This document shows, piece after piece, positions 5,345 to 6,280 of a DNA stretch of 6,280 nucleotides; within the stretch, counting starts at the first letter, position 1, and every line of letters begins with the position of its first letter. Made by a program: the position numbers and the translations under genes. The notes beneath the pieces were generated by a model. The model worked only from the letters and a program-made list of their open reading frames with translations. It was not told the origin of the DNA and ran no database searches. This stretch comes from Paracoccus sp. (in: a-proteobacteria) (lineage in GTDB: Bacteria; Pseudomonadota; Alphaproteobacteria; Rhodobacterales; Rhodobacteraceae): the NCBI GenBank assembly GCA_018056045.1, contig JAGPGI010000170.1:1-6280 (forward strand), given 5' to 3'.

Positions 5345-6280
5345 ATGACCAAGACCCGCACCGAGACCGACAGCTTTGGCCCGCTTGAGGTTCCCGCCGA
5401 CAAGTACTGGGGCGCGCAGACCCAGCGTTCGATCATCAACTTCCCCATCGGCTGGGAAAAGCAGCCCGTGGCCATCGTCCGCGCGCTTGGCGTGATCAAG
5501 CAGGCGGCGGCGCAGGTGAACATGGCGACCGGCAATCTGGACCCCGCGCTTGGCAAGGCCATGGTGCAGGCGGCATCCGAGGTGGTTGCGGGCAAGTTCG
5601 ACGACAACTTCCCGCTGGTCGTCTGGCAGACCGGCTCGGGCACGCAGTCGAACATGAACGCCAATGAGGTGGTTTCGAACCGCGCCATCGAGATCATGGG
5701 CGGCCAGATGGGGTCGAAAAAGCCCGTGCATCCGAACGACCATGTGAACATGGGCCAGTCCTCGAACGACACGTTCCCGACCGCGATGCATGTCGCCATC
5801 GCCATGCAGGCGCGCGACGTGCTGATCCCGGGTCTGGAAAAGCTGCACAAGGCGCTGCTGGCCAAGTCGGTCGAGTTCAAGGACATCATCAAGATCGGCC
5901 GCACCCATACGCAGGATGCAACGCCCCTGACCCTTGGTCAGGAATTCGGCGGCTATGCCCATCAGGTCGAAAAGGGCATCGAGCGTGTGAACCTCGCGCT
6001 TGGCGACATCTATGAACTGGCGCAGGGCGGCACCGCCGTCGGCACCGGGCTGAACACGAAAAAGGGCTGGGACACGGCGATCGCCGCCGAGATCGCCAAG
6101 ATCACCGGCCTGCCTTTCGTCACCGCGCCGAACAAGTTCGAGGCGCTGGCCGCGCATGACGCGATGGTGTTCTTCTCGGGCGCGCTGAAGACGGTCGCGG
6201 GCTCGCTGTTCAAGATCGCCAATGACATGCGCCTGCTGGGATCGGGCCCGCGTTCGGGTCTGGGTGAGCTGATCCTGCCG
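5345..6280 (+). CDS. fumC: Class II fumarate hydratase (3' end outside window)
   Basis: FumC interconverts fumarate and L-malate in the TCA cycle as an iron-independent cytoplasmic homotetramer. The first 312 codons are present; family members have about 460, so roughly two thirds is visible. The start [29 protein letters not shown] is the usual N-terminus, and GAGGG (5331-5335) lies 9 nt before the ATG. Active-site segments are intact: [14 protein letters not shown] (96-109); [19 protein letters not shown] (129-147), with the H129/N131/D132 and S139-S140-N141 positions known from E. coli Fum[18 protein letters not shown] (185-201), with T187/H188; and [10 protein letters not shown] (228-237). 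The visible part ends at [12 protein letters not shown], just before the expected family signature GSSxMPxKxNP with the catalytic serine, which falls outside the window. There is no frameshift. The gene follows the sspB terminator and has its own leader. Confidence 0.98.
   Translation, partial: MTKTRTETDSFGPLEVPADKYWGAQTQRSIINFPIGWEKQPVAIVRALGVIKQAAAQVNMATGNLDPALGKAMVQAASEVVAGKFDDNFPLVVWQTGSGTQSNMNANEVVSNRAIEIMGGQMGSKKPVHPNDHVNMGQSSNDTFPTAMHVAIAMQARDVLIPGLEKLHKALLAKSVEFKDIIKIGRTHTQDATPLTLGQEFGGYAHQVEKGIERVNLALGDIYELAQGGTAVGTGLNTKKGWDTAIAAEIAKITGLPFVTAPNKFEALAAHDAMVFFSGALKTVAGSLFKIANDMRLLGSGPRSGLGELILP

Noticed and set aside
5126..6157. Minus-strand open frame of 343 codons across fumC
   Set aside because: It is a shadow of fumC, whose active-site motifs are complete in the visible part.
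1..6280. Mobile elements, CRISPR arrays, attachment sites or defence genes, including integration at the tRNA-Asp pair
   Set aside because: No transposase, integrase, terminal inverted repeats, regularly spaced repeats or shift in coding style is visible. The tRNA duplicate is the full gene in an operon, not a 3'-end fragment as left by integration.

Overview
The window looks like ordinary chromosomal DNA from a GC-rich alphaproteobacterium, most likely of the Rhodobacteraceae/Paracoccaceae (Paracoccus- or Rhodobacter-like). This rests on four things: strong G/C bias at third codon positions, an alphaproteobacterial type SspB, an AnmK with a Rhodobacteraceae-style C-terminus, and tRNA-Asp genes with encoded CCA. 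The taxonomic call is inference, since no database search was possible. I see no mobile element, CRISPR array, phage gene or toxin/defence gene.

Left part (1-2059). The 3' end of an unrecognised plus-strand gene (2-172) meets a minus-strand pair convergently. That pair is tyrS (2003 down to 765), encoding tyrosyl-tRNA synthetase, followed by a small exported ankyrin-repeat protein (768 down to 190). The tyrS stop and the ankyrin start share the four bases ATGA, so the two are probably co-transcribed and translationally coupled.

Centre (2060-4277). anmK, encoding anhydro-N-acetylmuramic acid kinase of cell-wall recycling, is divergent from tyrS with only 56 bp between the two start codons. 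A 159-bp spacer holding a 13-bp tandem repeat with dyad symmetry separates it from an exported alanine-rich protein with a C-terminal PRC-barrel domain. That gene ends at a strong Rho-independent terminator.

Right part (4278-6280). A recognisable promoter precedes two identical tRNA-Asp (GUC) genes 104 bp apart, closed by a terminator. Next comes sspB (ClpXP adaptor), with a strong Shine-Dalgarno, an acidic linker and a C-terminal tail resembling a ClpX tether, and its own hairpin terminator. Last is fumC (class II fumarase), cut off by the window end after 312 codons, with a structured leader containing palindromes.

Functionally the genes are separate housekeeping units: tRNA charging, tRNA supply, murein recycling, regulated proteolysis and the TCA cycle. 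No single pathway unites them. The least explained items are the alanine-rich PRC-barrel protein, the periplasmic ankyrin protein coupled to tyrS, and the dyad elements upstream of the PRC-barrel gene and fumC. I found no convincing evidence of an undescribed multi-gene system.
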